Origin: Bacteroidota bacterium
Lineage (GTDB): Bacteria > Bacteroidota > Kryptoniia > Kryptoniales > JAKASW01
Reading direction: 5' to 3'
DNA length: 6,853 nt
Assembly (NCBI GenBank): GCA_021785235.1
Contig: JAJYGB010000259.1
Coordinates: 1 to 6,853 of the forward strand
Part shown: positions 1 through 6,239 of the stretch, in pieces
How the letters are laid out: every line of letters starts with the position of its first letter
Numbering within the stretch: the first letter of the stretch is position 1
Position numbers and translations under genes: made by a program
Notes under the pieces: model-generated
Databases searched by the model: none
Told to the model about the DNA's origin: nothing
Seen by the model: only the letters and a program-made list of their open reading frames with translations

Positions 1-535
1 AAGCCTTAACACGTGATTAGCTCATAAAATCTCGCAGTTTGTTTCCGACGTCTCGTTCCTGTAACAAATTCCAGCTACGTGTCTATAGCTACTTCCGCAT
101 CTCCCCGCGATTCCAATAATACGCCGCAAGACTTCTCCCTCCAGCCCACTCTGATCAAGCTCTCGCGTGCCCCCCAATGGCTCCGTTCCAGGTCACACGG
201 ACGTTTGCTCCTCGCTCCTTACAAGTCGGCCCAGTCATGACGAATCTCCTCTGAGAGGGTCTCATAATGGGCAGCGTTGATAATGGCTCTCCGACTAGGC
301 TGGATGATGCGTCTCGGTTTTAGTATTAAAGACGTGGTGTAACTAACTGTATGTTAGCTGGTTGAATGTTGTTGCGGCTACTTAATTCTCGGTGTGTGAG
401 CGGCCCTCTGGCGGTTCGTCGCCAATGGGCGAGACCATGTGAAACCGTATATCCACGCCTGAAGCTTTGTGCACGGGTGGCGCGCGATCAAGATAAGGTA
501 CTTTGATTTTTCTGGCCCGCAAGGTACATTCGTCA
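1..535. other. gene-poor region, no convincing coding sequence
   Basis: Stop codons are frequent in all frames and no open frame has a ribosome binding site or a recognisable motif. The only mildly protein-like stretch is on the minus strand at about 219-341: some 41 codons without a start, ending '...YETLSEEIRHDWADL' and a TAA at 219-221. It could be the decayed C-terminus of a lost gene, or chance. Small palindromes occur (for example CCTCT-G-AGAGG at 248-258, and CTAAC/GTTAG at 343-357), but none has a T-run or a partner. I see no tRNA, rRNA or transposase signature. Confidence 0.5.
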
Positions 536-565
536 TTGAGTCGTGTTTCAGTGGGAAGCTATACA
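536..565 (+). promoter_or_regulatory. candidate sigma-70-like promoter for the lipoprotein gene
   Basis: A TTGAGT (536-541) and a TATACA (560-565) are separated by 18 bases. They would start transcription near 572, directly before the inverted repeat at 576-591 and about 43 bases before the start codon. A second pair, TTGATT (503-508) and TACATT (525-530) with a 16-base spacer, is also possible. Both are imperfect matches chosen by eye, so this is a weak prediction. Confidence 0.25.
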
Positions 566-575
566 ATTCAAGAGT

Positions 576-591
576 ACCGGTGAACACCGGT
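576..591. repeat. perfect inverted repeat in the lipoprotein leader
   Basis: The arms ACCGGTG (576-582) and CACCGGT (585-591) are perfectly complementary around AA. In RNA this would form a 6-7 bp hairpin, for example ACCGGT stems with a GAAC loop, ending 9 bases before the AGGAGG ribosome binding site. It may be an operator for a dimeric repressor or a stabilising 5' hairpin. No T-run follows, so it is not a terminator. Confidence 0.45.
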
Positions 592-600
592 CAAAACAAA

Positions 601-606
601 AGGAGG
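601..606 (+). promoter_or_regulatory. ribosome binding site of the lipoprotein gene
   Basis: A full AGGAGG lies 8 bases before the ATG at 615. It selects that ATG over the upstream in-frame start at 543 and the internal ATG at 624. The signal peptide also begins properly at 615. Confidence 0.85.
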
Positions 607-614
607 CAACTCAG

Positions 615-1625
615 ATGGTGCGTATGAAGTATGTCAAGGCATTCGCGCTGGTCATGCTAATCGCGGCTACGACGTCAGGTTGCGGTGGATGTTTCGGCAT
701 GAACATGATGGGCCTGCACTTGTTTTCGATGAACATCGAAGTGCGTGGTCCAAGCAATACTCCGCTTATCGGCGCGGTGGTCAGCTGCAGCAGCGGCGAA
801 ACCGTAACCGTCGACTCGACAGGCATAGCAAAGTTAAATTTTTCCGATGTCGGGCCGTATTACATCATGGTTAGGTACCAGGACAACATGATAGCGTCGT
901 ATAATGTGTCGATGCCTGCCGACGGAGGCAAGACGCTTACTGCAAACTACGCGGCGGCAGCAGCGCCACCGGCCGGCGGAAGCGTAGCCAGTGAAGGCGC
1001 CGCTCCGGCGAGCGGAAGCGGCAATTCGTTTGCTATGATGGGCGCGAGGCTCTATCCGATACTGTTCCAATACGTATTCAACGCGTACGGCTACAGTTTG
1101 GATTTAGGAGCATACGACCAGGGCCAGTTTACGCAATGGCAAATCTCGTCAAACGGTGACAAGGAATATGCTACCAGAAAAGCCTTCCTCACCAAGCTCC
1201 CCAACGGGCAGGAATGGTGGCAGGTTGATTTTGTATCTCCGGATAAGGATTCCATGATGATGGAGGTCCTCTTCAGCGCCAAGCATGAATCTATCAGGCG
1301 CATGAGACAGAAATTCGGCGGCGACGCCCCCAAAGAAGTGCCGGTCTCGGAAGGGTGGTACACGAGCCCCACTCAGCTTACTCCTGAATCGATCGAGGGC
1401 GCTGTCGTTAAGAAGGGCGTAGAGGTAAAAGTCCCTGCTGGCACATTCTCGTGCGATCAGCTTGAGTTCGGGGTCGCGCCTGGCATGACTCTGCGTCTCT
1501 TCAGGGCGGCGAACGTTCCAGGCGGCGTTGTCAAGTATGAGATGGTCGGTCAGGACAAAGACTATTACGCCGGTGAGCTTACAGCTTACGGAAGTGGCGC
1601 TTCGACGCAACTAGGCTCATATTGA
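615..1625 (+). CDS. secreted lipoprotein with a C-terminal VPAGTF/VPGGVVKY domain
   Basis: This 336-residue protein starts with a lipoprotein signal peptide: basic MVRMKYVK, hydrophobic residues 9-18, then a lipobox-like TSGC with Cys23 as the likely acylated residue (Thr at -3 is not ideal; Cys26 is an alternative). Residues about 38-112 (IEVRGPSNTPLIGAVVSC...) look like a small beta-sandwich of the carboxypeptidase-regulatory or SpaA-like kind. An Ala/Gly/Pro linker follows at 113-137. The C-terminal domain (about 145-325) carries VKVPAGTFSCDQLEF (271-285) and AANVPGGVVKYEM (298-310), a pattern seen in DUF3108/TapB-like envelope proteins of unknown function. It probably sits in the envelope, anchored by lipid. 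It has its own leader and terminator, so it looks monocistronic. I cannot assign a specific role, and a link to the genes to the right is not supported. Confidence 0.85.
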   Translation: MVRMKYVKAFALVMLIAATTSGCGGCFGMNMMGLHLFSMNIEVRGPSNTPLIGAVVSCSSGETVTVDSTGIAKLNFSDVGPYYIMVRYQDNMIASYNVSMPADGGKTLTANYAAAAAPPAGGSVASEGAAPASGSGNSFAMMGARLYPILFQYVFNAYGYSLDLGAYDQGQFTQWQISSNGDKEYATRKAFLTKLPNGQEWWQVDFVSPDKDSMMMEVLFSAKHESIRRMRQKFGGDAPKEVPVSEGWYTSPTQLTPESIEGAVVKKGVEVKVPAGTFSCDQLEFGVAPGMTLRLFRAANVPGGVVKYEMVGQDKDYYAGELTAYGSGASTQLGSY

Positions 1626-1640
1626 GTTGACTTAAACGAG

Positions 1641-1699
1641 CGTCGCGCTCTCACGGCTGGTTTCGCGTCAGAAACAGATTCGTGAGGGCGCGATGTTTT
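1641..1699 (+). terminator. strong intrinsic terminator after the lipoprotein gene
   Basis: CGTCGCGCTCTCACG (1641-1655) pairs with CGTGAGGGCGCGATG (1681-1695) over 15 positions with two G-U pairs, followed by TTTT (1696-1699). The 25-base loop holds an inner stem: 1657-1664 pairs with 1671-1677, with one bulged G. It begins 15 bases after the stop codon. The T-run is short, but the stem is long. It may also slow transcription arriving from the convergent regulator, though the opposite side has only a short T tract. Confidence 0.75.
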
Positions 1700-1803
1700 G
1701 TGTCCCCCTTTTCACGGTTGCTCTACAATCCAAGAAGTAAATGATGCGCTCCTAAAACGAAGTGTGATCGGGCGATTTCACGGTTCGAGTCCGCGCTTTA
1801 TCT

Positions 1804-3447
1804 TCATTTCCCGCCGCCCACCTGATGGGACGCGCCTGACTTAAGCTTTCTCCATAGCGTGGAGACGTCTATGCCGAGAATGCGAGCCGCCTTCGACTTG
1901 TTCCCGTTCGTGAGGGTCAGCACGCGTTCGATATAAGCCCGCTCCATTTCATCAAGCGACGGATTGGTATCGAGGACAGCATTGAATGACTTCTTGCTCA
2001 TGCTGACGATGGCAGGGGGGAGGTGCTGCGGCAGAATATTTCCGTCAGGACTCAGTATCGCGGCCCGCTCTATCACGTTTTCTAGCTCCCTCACGTTTCC
2101 AGGCCAGCCGTAATCCTGCAGATAGTCGATGCACGAGGAGTCTATATGCAGGTTTCGGATATGGAGCTTCTTCGATATCCTGTCTATGAAGAATCGTGTA
2201 AGAGGGAGTATGTCCTCCTTGCGCTCGCGAAGCGGCGGGACTTTCAGTTCCATGACGCTAAGCCTGTAATAGAGGTCCTCCCTGAACTTCTCGTGCGCGA
2301 TCATGTCTTGCAGGTCTTTGTTAGTGGCGGCGATTATCCTGATGTCGACTTTCCTAGCCGCGCTTTCCCCGACCCTCATGATCTCGCGCTCCTGGAGCAC
2401 CCTGAGTATCTTCAACTGCATTGCCTCGCTAATGTCGCCAATCTCATCCAGGAATATGGTCCCTTTGTCCGCTTCCTCGAATAAGCCGATCCTGTCTTTT
2501 ACAGCGCCGGTGAAAGCGCCGGCCTTGTGTCCGAACAATTCGCTTTCGAGAAGAGATTCCGGAAGTGCTCCGCAGTTTACCGCAACGAAAGATTCTTTGG
2601 AGCGCGGCGACATCCTGTGAATGTACTTCGCGAGGACTTCCTTTCCCGCGCCGGTCTCTCCTGTTATGAGGACTGTTGAATCATAACGCGCTACTTTGTT
2701 GGCGATGAGAAGGACTTGTTTGTAGGCTTTGCTGTGAATCTCTATGAACGACGGCTTTGCTGCGGTACCCAGCGCGGCGATCTCTTTCTCGTATTTCTTC
2801 AAGAGGGAAGATTTCTGCTTAAGTTGCTCCGTGAGCTTTTCGATCCTCAACTTTATGTCATGAGTTTTAAGGTAGTCGACAAACGGCTTGATGGCATCGC
2901 CCCATGAAGCGAGGTCTTTACCTGTGGCGTGGCAAACATTTTGCCCTTGTGCCTTGCAGGATTGCTCGATGAAATAGACATCCATGCCAAGACTTAACGA
3001 GACGAAACCCGTGAAATAGCCGGTGAGTATCCAGCAAATAGGTTCGCTTGATTGACCGATCGTGTAAAGATGTTCCTGCGCTTCCTTGGAATCGTACCAG
3101 CTTATTTCCATCCTGAAGTGCCCGGAGTCCGGGTCGTATTCTAGCGTGTTTACAATATCTCTCGCGATCCCCTCCAGCGAGTGAAGCTTGCATCCCGCGC
3201 GAATTAATTCTTCCTTGTCATCCCACTTGAAATTGTTCATGAGGTCGGAAGCATCTGCCTGTCCCTGGAAATAGCCGAATCTCGAAAGAATGCTCCTCGC
3301 GTGTTCGAGACCGGCAGTGTCTATGAGATCTTTCCTTATCTGCGCGAACGCGTGAAGGCTGTGGAGCACTACCTCTCGCCCGCGAAGAGTAAGGGTCCCT
3401 TCCGAAAAATTTACTATCTCGTCTAGCCTTAAGTCTTCAGCTCTCAT
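1804..3447 (-). CDS. XylR/DmpR/MopR-type sigma-54-dependent activator
   Basis: This 547-residue regulator has the full domain order. XylR_N is at about 1-110 and V4R at about 115-185, followed by a charged, helical, probably coiled-coil linker (190-225). The AAA+ sigma-54 interaction domain (about 235-460) has Walker A GETGAGKE (263-270), GAFTGA (310-315), the sigma-54 contact loop, and Walker B GTIFLDE (329-335). WPGNVRELEN (448-457) precedes a C-terminal Fis-type HTH (about 516-536). In the sensor, Cys138, Glu161, Cys164 and Cys172 match in spacing the zinc ligands reported for MopR (C155, E178, C181, C189). His89 and Trp117 fall where MopR has its phenol-contacting His106 and Trp134. The start at 3447 is chosen because MRAEDLRLDEIVNFSEG is the family's usual N-terminus. 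The open frame extends upstream to 3543, but that would cover the inverted repeats. The ribosome binding site is weak: GGAG lies 17 bases away. The protein probably controls the divergent hydrolase-kinase genes. The family is clear; the ligand is inferred only. Confidence 0.93.
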   Translation of the reverse strand: MRAEDLRLDEIVNFSEGTLTLRGREVVLHSLHAFAQIRKDLIDTAGLEHARSILSRFGYFQGQADASDLMNNFKWDDKEELIRAGCKLHSLEGIARDIVNTLEYDPDSGHFRMEISWYDSKEAQEHLYTIGQSSEPICWILTGYFTGFVSLSLGMDVYFIEQSCKAQGQNVCHATGKDLASWGDAIKPFVDYLKTHDIKLRIEKLTEQLKQKSSLLKKYEKEIAALGTAAKPSFIEIHSKAYKQVLLIANKVARYDSTVLITGETGAGKEVLAKYIHRMSPRSKESFVAVNCGALPESLLESELFGHKAGAFTGAVKDRIGLFEEADKGTIFLDEIGDISEAMQLKILRVLQEREIMRVGESAARKVDIRIIAATNKDLQDMIAHEKFREDLYYRLSVMELKVPPLRERKEDILPLTRFFIDRISKKLHIRNLHIDSSCIDYLQDYGWPGNVRELENVIERAAILSPDGNILPQHLPPAIVSMSKKSFNAVLDTNPSLDEMERAYIERVLTLTNGNKSKAARILGIDVSTLWRKLKSGASHQVGGGK

Positions 3448-3516
3448 AGTTCGGGTATTTAGTTCTCCAATTTGGATTTGACTTGGGCACTGGTTCGATC
3501 CATTCGGCATTTCCAA

Positions 3517-3536
3517 TTGCAATGCAACCATTGCAA
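3517..3536. promoter_or_regulatory. perfect inverted repeat, probable activator site (UAS 1)
   Basis: TTGCAATG (3517-3524) and CATTGCAA (3529-3536) are perfectly complementary around CAAC. It lies in the divergent region between the activator and the hydrolase gene. Its shape (TTG...CAA, about 16-20 bp) resembles upstream activating sequences bound by XylR/DmpR-type dimers. Its centre is about 106 bases before the predicted transcription start of the hydrolase gene, a usual distance for sigma-54 activators. Confidence 0.6.
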
Positions 3537-3547
3537 AATACAAAGCC

Positions 3548-3568
3548 TTGCCTTCAGCAACAATGCAA
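3548..3568. promoter_or_regulatory. second, degenerate inverted repeat (UAS 2)
   Basis: TTGCCTTC (3548-3555) faces CAATGCAA (3561-3568), with 6 of 8 arm positions complementary and the same outer TTGC...GCAA as the first repeat. The two centres are about 31.5 bases apart, about three helical turns. This puts both sites on the same face of the DNA, as tandem activator sites usually are. It is weaker than the first copy. Confidence 0.45.
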
Positions 3569-3605
3569 AACAGCGCGAATCTTTGAACCTGGAGCCCTTT
3601 TTATT

Positions 3606-3621
3606 CGGCATGCCCATTGAC
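3606..3621 (+). promoter_or_regulatory. possible sigma-54 (-24/-12) promoter of the hydrolase operon
   Basis: CGGCATG-CCCA-TTGAC aligns with the sigma-54 consensus TGGCACG-N4-TTGCW with correct spacing. GG is at 3607-3608 and the -12 dinucleotide at 3619-3620. That dinucleotide is GA instead of GC, and three other positions differ, so the element is imperfect. Transcription would start near 3632, giving a short leader that still contains the ribosome binding site. Its place downstream of two inverted repeats and next to a sigma-54 activator gene is the main support. Confidence 0.35.
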
Positions 3622-3642
3622 CCTCATGTGGGTGAAACCAAG

Positions 3643-3649
3643 AAAGGGA
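3643..3649 (+). promoter_or_regulatory. ribosome binding site of the M20 hydrolase gene
   Basis: AAAGGGA ends 6 bases before the ATG at 3656. This favours that ATG over an upstream in-frame TTG at 3617, which would overlap the putative -12 element. Confidence 0.65.
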
Positions 3650-3655
3650 AATACG

Positions 3656-4885
3656 ATGTACACACTTCTGAAAGAACACGCGAACTACCTTGCCAAGCAA
3701 GCCGCGGAGTTTGCGTCAGATCTCGTCAGAACACCAAGTCCAAGTCTCTGCGAGAACAGCGTCGCCAGGCTCGTCGAGAAAAGGATGTATCAGTTAGGCT
3801 ATGACAAAGTCATCGTGGATGACTTCGGAAACGTGTTCGGAATTATTTATGGAATCGATCCATCACCGGTCGTACTCCTCAACAGCCACATGGACACTGT
3901 CGCTCCAAACGAGAAGGAAGGTTTGTGGGAAGTGCCTCCGTATTCCGGCGAGCTGGCGGGGGGAAAGCTCCATGGTGTTGGGAGCTCTGACTGTAAAGGG
4001 GGACTTGCCGCGCAAATCTACGCCGGATACCTCCTTAAGCGTATAATGCTTCCGCTGCGAGGGACTTTGATTGTAGCCGCAACGGTGTCTGAAGAAAACG
4101 GGTTAAGTCTCGGAGTGCAGCATCTGATTTCCAAGACGCTTGCTGAAATGAATATCAAGGTGGATTACGCGATCCTCGGAGAGCCGACTGGGCTTGGTCT
4201 TTTCTACGGGCACGACGGATGGGTGGAATTTAGAATAGGCATGGATTCGCCGAATCCAAACTATCTCCAGGACGCCGCGAAAGTTGTCTTTCAAAATCTG
4301 TTGAACGCGAGTGAACTGAAGAGCCTACCAGGCTACCTGGAACTTATGAACGTTGAAAAGCCGAAGTTTGCCACTGAATCAGGGAATGTCCTGATAAGTT
4401 TCAACCGCAGGCTCTTTCCGGATGATGACACGGATAAACTCGCTGAGCGAATTCGTGACTACAGCCTGCAGAATATTTCTCCTGAACACAACCTGAAGTT
4501 CGATATCAAGGTAAGGGAAGAAGTTCAGAGATTGCAGAGTGGGCAGACGGTGCAAGTTCGCTTCCTCAGCAACGCGTGGGAGACGAATCCATTCTCACCT
4601 CTAATGGATCGCGCGCGCGAAGCCCTCGCTTCGGCCGGTTGCAAGAACCAACCTGGCAAATGGAAGCTTCCGCATCTCGGAATGGGCACCGCGGGAAGCA
4701 TCCTAACAAAGCGGTTCAATATACCCACGGTCGGTTACGGTCCCGGACTCGAAGAAGCTGCCCATTCTGAAAATGAATACGTAGAGACGGACAAAATCAC
4801 CGAAGCGATCCTAGGAACTTCTTCTATCGTCCACAGTCTCGTCGGCGTGCCGGTGTTCGGCTGGACGTCGGATCTTGAAATATGA
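3656..4885 (+). CDS. M20-family metallohydrolase (YgeY/ArgE/DapE-like)
   Basis: This 409-residue cytoplasmic enzyme (no signal peptide) belongs to the two-zinc M20 peptidase/amidohydrolase family, whose members remove acyl groups or cleave small peptides. Expected metal and catalytic residues are present: His78 and Asp80 in SHMDTV, Asp112 in GVGSSDCKGG, Glu146-Glu147 in SEENG, Glu176 in GEPT, and His370 in YGPGLEEAAHSENEYV. The C-terminal pattern is closest, from memory, to YgeY-like 'selenium metabolism' hydrolases, a name that does not define a substrate. The lid domain (about 186-300) is odd. The usual GHRGR is GHDGW (185-189), and the G-x-SAHGS-x-P motif, whose His acts across the dimer in DapE and carboxypeptidase G2, is replaced by IGMDSPNPNYLQD. 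It is the first gene after the control region, with 91 bases before the kinase, so probably co-transcribed. Family is sure; substrate unknown. Confidence 0.9.
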   Translation: MYTLLKEHANYLAKQAAEFASDLVRTPSPSLCENSVARLVEKRMYQLGYDKVIVDDFGNVFGIIYGIDPSPVVLLNSHMDTVAPNEKEGLWEVPPYSGELAGGKLHGVGSSDCKGGLAAQIYAGYLLKRIMLPLRGTLIVAATVSEENGLSLGVQHLISKTLAEMNIKVDYAILGEPTGLGLFYGHDGWVEFRIGMDSPNPNYLQDAAKVVFQNLLNASELKSLPGYLELMNVEKPKFATESGNVLISFNRRLFPDDDTDKLAERIRDYSLQNISPEHNLKFDIKVREEVQRLQSGQTVQVRFLSNAWETNPFSPLMDRAREALASAGCKNQPGKWKLPHLGMGTAGSILTKRFNIPTVGYGPGLEEAAHSENEYVETDKITEAILGTSSIVHSLVGVPVFGWTSDLEI

Positions 4886-4896
4886 GTAACGGCAAG

Positions 4897-4922
4897 GTGT
4901 AATTATCGGATGATGTGTAATT
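4897..4922 (+). repeat. short direct repeat in the hydrolase-kinase gap
   Basis: GTGTAATT occurs at 4897-4904 and 4915-4922, a period of 18 bases. The 91-base gap otherwise shows no convincing -35/-10 or -24/-12 element and no hairpin with a T-run, so read-through from the hydrolase gene is likely. The repeat may be chance. Confidence 0.3.
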
Positions 4923-4976
4923 GTCTGAAACAGCATTACGATTGAAGACATTTGAAAGATTTATTACGAAAGACAC

Positions 4977-6239
4977 ATGAACATATTCGTTTTGAATTGC
5001 GGAAGTTCTTCTTTGAAGTACAGGATGATATCCATGCCTTCAGAGGAAGAGATTTTGGGCGGAGAAGTGCAGCGGATCGGGGCCAAGACAGCGGAGTCAT
5101 CGAGAATAGTCCATCACGACTCGAGAGGTGAAATCGTGCGCCGCGTCAGCGTGAAGGGTTACAGGGAAGCTTTCTCCGAAGTCATGAAGCTCCTGGCAGG
5201 CGAGTCCGGCGCGTTTCCGGATATCTTTGCTCACCGTCTCGTCCAGGGTGGGACGGAGTTTCCCTCCAACAGTATCATAAGGGACGACGACTTTGAGGCT
5301 CTCGAACTTATTAAGGGCCTCGCTCCAATACACAATCCGCCGGTCGTCGAGATTATCGAAGAGTGCAAGAGGGGTTATCCTGGGATTCCTCAGGCCGTAG
5401 TCCTCGACACGGCGTTTCATTCGACTATACCGAGCTATGCGTACACATATCCGATTCCTTCGGATATAGCGGGCCAGCTTGGGATTAGGAAATATGGATT
5501 CCATGGGATCAGTCATCAATACGTCACTCGCGCGGCGTCGGACTATTTACACATTCCGCTCCAGGAACTAAATGCGGTCAGCTGTCATCTAGGTTCGGGA
5601 GGCGCCAGCATCTGCGCGGTGGTTGGGGGGAAGTCCGTGGACAATACGATGGGATTCTCACCCCTCCAGGGATTGGTCATGAGTACAAGATGCGGGGATT
5701 TGGATCCGGCACTCATCCTGAAGTTGATCGCGTATTCCGGAGGAAACTACTCGAAGGTAAATGACCTCCTCAACAAGAAGAGCGGCGTCCTGGGCATGTC
5801 AAGCATTTCATCGGATATTAGGGATGTTATCTCTCGCGCGACGAAGACTGACGATGAGAGATCCCAGATGACGCTCGATGTCTACCTATGGCGAATAAGA
5901 AAATACATGGGAGCGTATCTGACGGTGGTGGGACATGCGGACGCCATAGTCTTCACTGATACTATAGGCGAGTCCGTTCCGTACGTCCGGGAAGCCGTCT
6001 GCAGAAATTTGGAATTCTTCGGGGTAAAACTCGACGAGTGGAAGAATAAGAAAGTCTCACAATTCCCGACTGACATTGCGGCGAAGGACAGCCGGGTACG
6101 CATAATTGTTGTAAAGACGAATGAAGAGCTGGCAATCGCTAAGAACTCCTACGAGCTTTTTGTCTCGCAGGAACGTGATTCATCGGGTTCTGAGGAAGGA
6201 GAAAGTTTAGATGAGCAGGTTGATTGTATTAATTCCTGA
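4977..6239 (+). CDS. acetate-kinase-family acyl kinase, divergent
   Basis: Acetate kinases interconvert acyl phosphate + ADP and carboxylate + ATP; this 420-residue protein (usual about 400) covers the whole fold. Catalytic residues known from the Methanosarcina enzyme are kept: Asn7 in LNCGSSSLK, Arg87 in AHRLVQGG, Asp144 in LDTAFH, His176 in YGFHGISH, His204 in CHLG, Arg238 in STRCGDLDP, and Glu383/384 in TNEELAIA. LAPIHNPP (115-122) is also kept. Two nucleotide-side loops are unusual: HLGNGAS is HLGSGGAS, one residue longer, and FTGGIGEN is FTDTIGES (326-333). The acidic tail (396-420) extends past the usual end and overlaps the next gene. The start is fixed by the N-terminal phosphate loop although the ribosome binding site is poor, which fits expression from the upstream transcript. 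The enzyme is probably active, but might prefer another acid (propionate, butyrate, other) or another nucleotide. Not named ackA because specificity is uncertain. Confidence 0.88.
   Translation: MNIFVLNCGSSSLKYRMISMPSEEEILGGEVQRIGAKTAESSRIVHHDSRGEIVRRVSVKGYREAFSEVMKLLAGESGAFPDIFAHRLVQGGTEFPSNSIIRDDDFEALELIKGLAPIHNPPVVEIIEECKRGYPGIPQAVVLDTAFHSTIPSYAYTYPIPSDIAGQLGIRKYGFHGISHQYVTRAASDYLHIPLQELNAVSCHLGSGGASICAVVGGKSVDNTMGFSPLQGLVMSTRCGDLDPALILKLIAYSGGNYSKVNDLLNKKSGVLGMSSISSDIRDVISRATKTDDERSQMTLDVYLWRIRKYMGAYLTVVGHADAIVFTDTIGESVPYVREAVCRNLEFFGVKLDEWKNKKVSQFPTDIAAKDSRVRIIVVKTNEELAIAKNSYELFVSQERDSSGSEEGESLDEQVDCINS
6193..6201 (+). promoter_or_regulatory. ribosome binding site inside the kinase C-terminal tail
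   Basis: AGGAAGGAG lies within the codons for the acidic tail of the kinase, 9 bases before the ATG at 6211. It is the strongest ribosome binding site in the operon, which suggests the second protein is made at a substantial level and is translationally coupled to the kinase. Confidence 0.75.

Noticed and set aside
378..587. 69-codon minus-strand open frame in the leader region
   Set aside because: It has no motif or ribosome binding site and overlaps the lipoprotein promoter region.
1149..1610. 153-codon open frame antisense to the lipoprotein gene
   Set aside because: No ribosome binding site or recognisable motif, and it lies opposite a well-supported gene.
1710..1785. 10-base direct repeat TTTCACGGTT (1710-1719 and 1776-1785)
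   Set aside because: Short, only two copies, with no link to a mobile element or a known site; probably chance in the convergent intergenic stretch.
1766..1806. tRNA T-arm-like GGTTCGAGTCC on the plus strand, possibly a tRNA 3' end or an att site
   Set aside because: The T-stem has a mismatch, the downstream CTTTATC has no matching 5' acceptor strand about 70 bases upstream, and no anticodon arm can be drawn.
3506..3520. GG...GC sigma-54-like element on the plus strand
   Set aside because: There are 11 bases between GG and GC; sigma-54 promoters need 10, and the GC is part of the inverted repeat.
3448..3543. N-terminal extension of the activator up to 3543
   Set aside because: The family's usual N-terminus begins at MRAEDL (3447), and the longer form would place the perfect inverted repeat inside the coding sequence.
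3533..3547. GG...GC sigma-54-like element on the minus strand for the activator gene
   Set aside because: Again 11 bases between GG and GC, one too many.
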